Positions 63,901 through 64,000 of a stretch of 64,000 bases of DNA are shown here, piece after piece. Origin of the DNA: Streptomyces sp. NBC_00483 (GTDB lineage Bacteria > Actinomycetota > Actinomycetes > Streptomycetales > Streptomycetaceae); the NCBI RefSeq assembly GCF_036013745.1, contig NZ_CP107880.1, forward strand, positions 6,572,001 through 6,636,000. The letters are read 5' to 3'. How positions within the stretch are numbered: position 1 is the stretch's first letter; each line of letters opens with the position of its first letter. A program made the position numbers and the translations under genes. Below the pieces are notes generated by a model, which saw only the letters and a program-made list of their open reading frames with translations, was not told the DNA's origin and did no database searches.

Positions 63901-64000
63901 GCGTCAGCTCGATCTTGGACATTTCCTGGACGCGCGTGGTGTCCGCGTCGACCCAGTCCTTGTACGAGCGCTTGTCCTGCGACTTGATGCCGTCGGACTT
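60947..64000 (-). CDS. cvnA: conservon sensor CvnA (second cluster), N-terminus outside window
   Basis: The frame is open to the right edge (64000), so the start and extracytoplasmic sensor domain are missing. Visible from the N-side: a hydrophobic membrane helix (AIINGALILLVLGVSLVGAF), HAMP-like linker, dimerisation helix (LFKLDHLATRMRRNGENLLV) and HATPase_c (LAELLENATSFSSPQTKVKV, VEIHDTGIGLSPEDLAAINE, RMGLFVVGRLSQRHGIRIQL). The C-terminal ~650 residues are low-complexity: Gly/Pro-rich, then a region of degenerate DPS/ATGQF/GGFPRPQ repeats, then a GQGQNQGQGQ run. It ends in a conserved RGRLTNLRRGIQQGRQ motif. Confidence 0.93.
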   Translation of the reverse strand, partial: KSDGIKSQDKRSYKDWVDADTTRVQEMSKIELTLLNQMEQQARELRNASERSAIINGALILLVLGVSLVGAFVVARSMIRSLRRLQDTATKVAQDRLPELVRELSESDPQDIDTSVESVGVHSRDEIGKVAAAFDDVHREAVRLAAEQALLRGNVNAMFTNLSRRSQGLIQRQLSLISELESREADPDQLSSLFKLDHLATRMRRNGENLLVLAGEEPGRRWTRPVPLVDVLRAAASEVEQYERIELAAVPATEVAGRVVNDLVHLLAELLENATSFSSPQTKVKVTGHALPDGRVLVEIHDTGIGLSPEDLAAINERLAAPPTVDVSVSRRMGLFVVGRLSQRHGIRIQLRPSDSGGTTALVMLPVDVAQGGKKPSGKGGPGGSGGPAAAQAAAGVAAARRGQAPGNAGGPPGLLGGGSGAPGGRPQVGAGTGGPRAALPGRGGGPQAPANSGANGPSGPSAPSGPSAPDAFGKGQAPGGPVPPQQRTHSDPNEPRGRRPMLPPRGGGPRAELPGGNPQPRTPSWSDENAQPNLDAPRGHDEPDTTAPFPRVRDDRQGPPQQGGHGPAQDSGQFVRSDVFGPRDGNTGGPDAASGFRDGGFTDRQDPSATGQFNQQQGGPSSTGRHQRPQDPSTDRFPRVQDPSATGQYGRQQGDPSATGRFAQPQGPTDSGGFPRPQDPSSGTGQFPRSQDPANTGQYNQAQGDPSATGQFQNPQEPSSTAQFPRVQDPSATGRFNQPQGPSDSGGFPRPQDPSSGTGQFPRSQDPADTGQYNRPPSDPANTGQYAQPQGRSATGQFEFTPPKPPQRNGGQDQGIPAQPSQEDFLPPGDNSGGDGRTPLYDNLETNWFHGQNGQSQGQNQGQGQGQGQGQNGRNQNGQGRSQGMQSPNGRLDQGLPQRQQQGQAPSAAPSRPAASQDPAEANWRQSPNDDLMRQAERVRKPAAGGVTHSGLPRRVPRANLVAGTAQEQQTQTGPQVSRAPDEVRGRLTNLRRGIQQGRQAGNTGSYPRPTHQQER
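61600..62190 (-). repeat. intragenic repeat array in the CvnA C-terminal tail
   Basis: Degenerate 10-15-residue units (QDPSATGQF, GGFPRPQDPSSGTGQFPRSQ, DPANTGQYN, EPSSTAQFPRVQ) are repeated about 15 times. Two blocks of about 130 bp (around 61678-61805 and 61896-62030) are nearly identical at DNA level, indicating recent internal duplication. Confidence 0.75.

Noticed and set aside
54032..64000. Cytochrome P450 or other cvn accessory genes in these clusters
   Set aside because: Some conservons carry P450 genes, but none of the frames here show a heme-binding FGxGxHxCxG motif.

Overview
The window is high-GC actinobacterial chromosome, almost certainly a Streptomyces core region. The evidence is the strong third-position G/C bias, frequent GTG starts, tightly packed genes, two tandem conservons (cvnA-B-C-D) and the gene order ilvBNC-serA ... 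proline catabolism ... leuB-ilvE-ureABC ... cimA ... accBE-cvn. From memory this order matches the S. coelicolor SCO551x-SCO554x neighbourhood; that statement was not checked against a database. No phage, insertion sequence with a transposase, tRNA, rRNA or CRISPR array was seen.

Layout. 1-2174: 3' part of a PAS-GGDEF-EAL cyclic-di-GMP protein. 2208-7784: branched-chain amino acid genes ilvB, ilvN, ilvC, then serA; ilvB is preceded by a short leader peptide with Ile-Leu-Val-Leu codons and a strong intrinsic terminator. 7859-14489: a large ATP-binding LuxR regulator, a divergent MFS pump/TetR pair and a PucR-type regulator. 14691-17354: proline dehydrogenase and P5C dehydrogenase. 17477-24703: oxidoreductases, a PP2C phosphatase coupled to an HTH-less AfsR-like ATPase, a small protein and a Tat-exported phosphatase. 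24832-27411: leuB and ilvE, separated by a 174-bp hairpin-forming element. 28081-32138: ureAB-ureC with a divergent active-site flap, agmatine deiminase and a TetR regulator, with two matching palindromes upstream. 32163-38194: an apparent 5-oxoproline salvage locus, with pxpA-B-C on one strand and DUF969-DUF979-pcp-DUF2891 on the other, and two identical palindromes in the shared promoter. 38274-42608: two MFS transporters, a TetR regulator and an FMN reductase. 42663-44532: citramalate synthase cimA behind what looks like its own isoleucine-codon leader and attenuator. 44572-50524: secreted/membrane proteins, a lone mycosin-like protease, a YceI protein. 50924-52739: acyl-CoA carboxylase accB-accE. 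52808-53962: a decayed TetR/SRPBCC pair. 54032-64000: two tandem conservons on the minus strand; the second cvnA runs off the right edge.

How the genes fit together. Much of the window concerns amino-acid carbon and nitrogen flow: Ile/Val/Leu synthesis (ilvB, ilvN, ilvC, leuB, ilvE, cimA), serine synthesis (serA), proline to glutamate (proline and P5C dehydrogenases), pyroglutamate to glutamate (pxpABC, pcp), and agmatine/urea-type nitrogen (aguA, ureABC). Two of the Ile-pathway entry points (ilvB and cimA) each carry a leader peptide whose central codons match the end products, so transcription attenuation may co-ordinate them. The most interesting items are the cimA leader, the 174-bp inverted-repeat element, the atypical urease next to agmatine deiminase, the twin-palindrome pyroglutamate cluster, and a PxpB whose C-terminus is encoded by an interspersed repeat.
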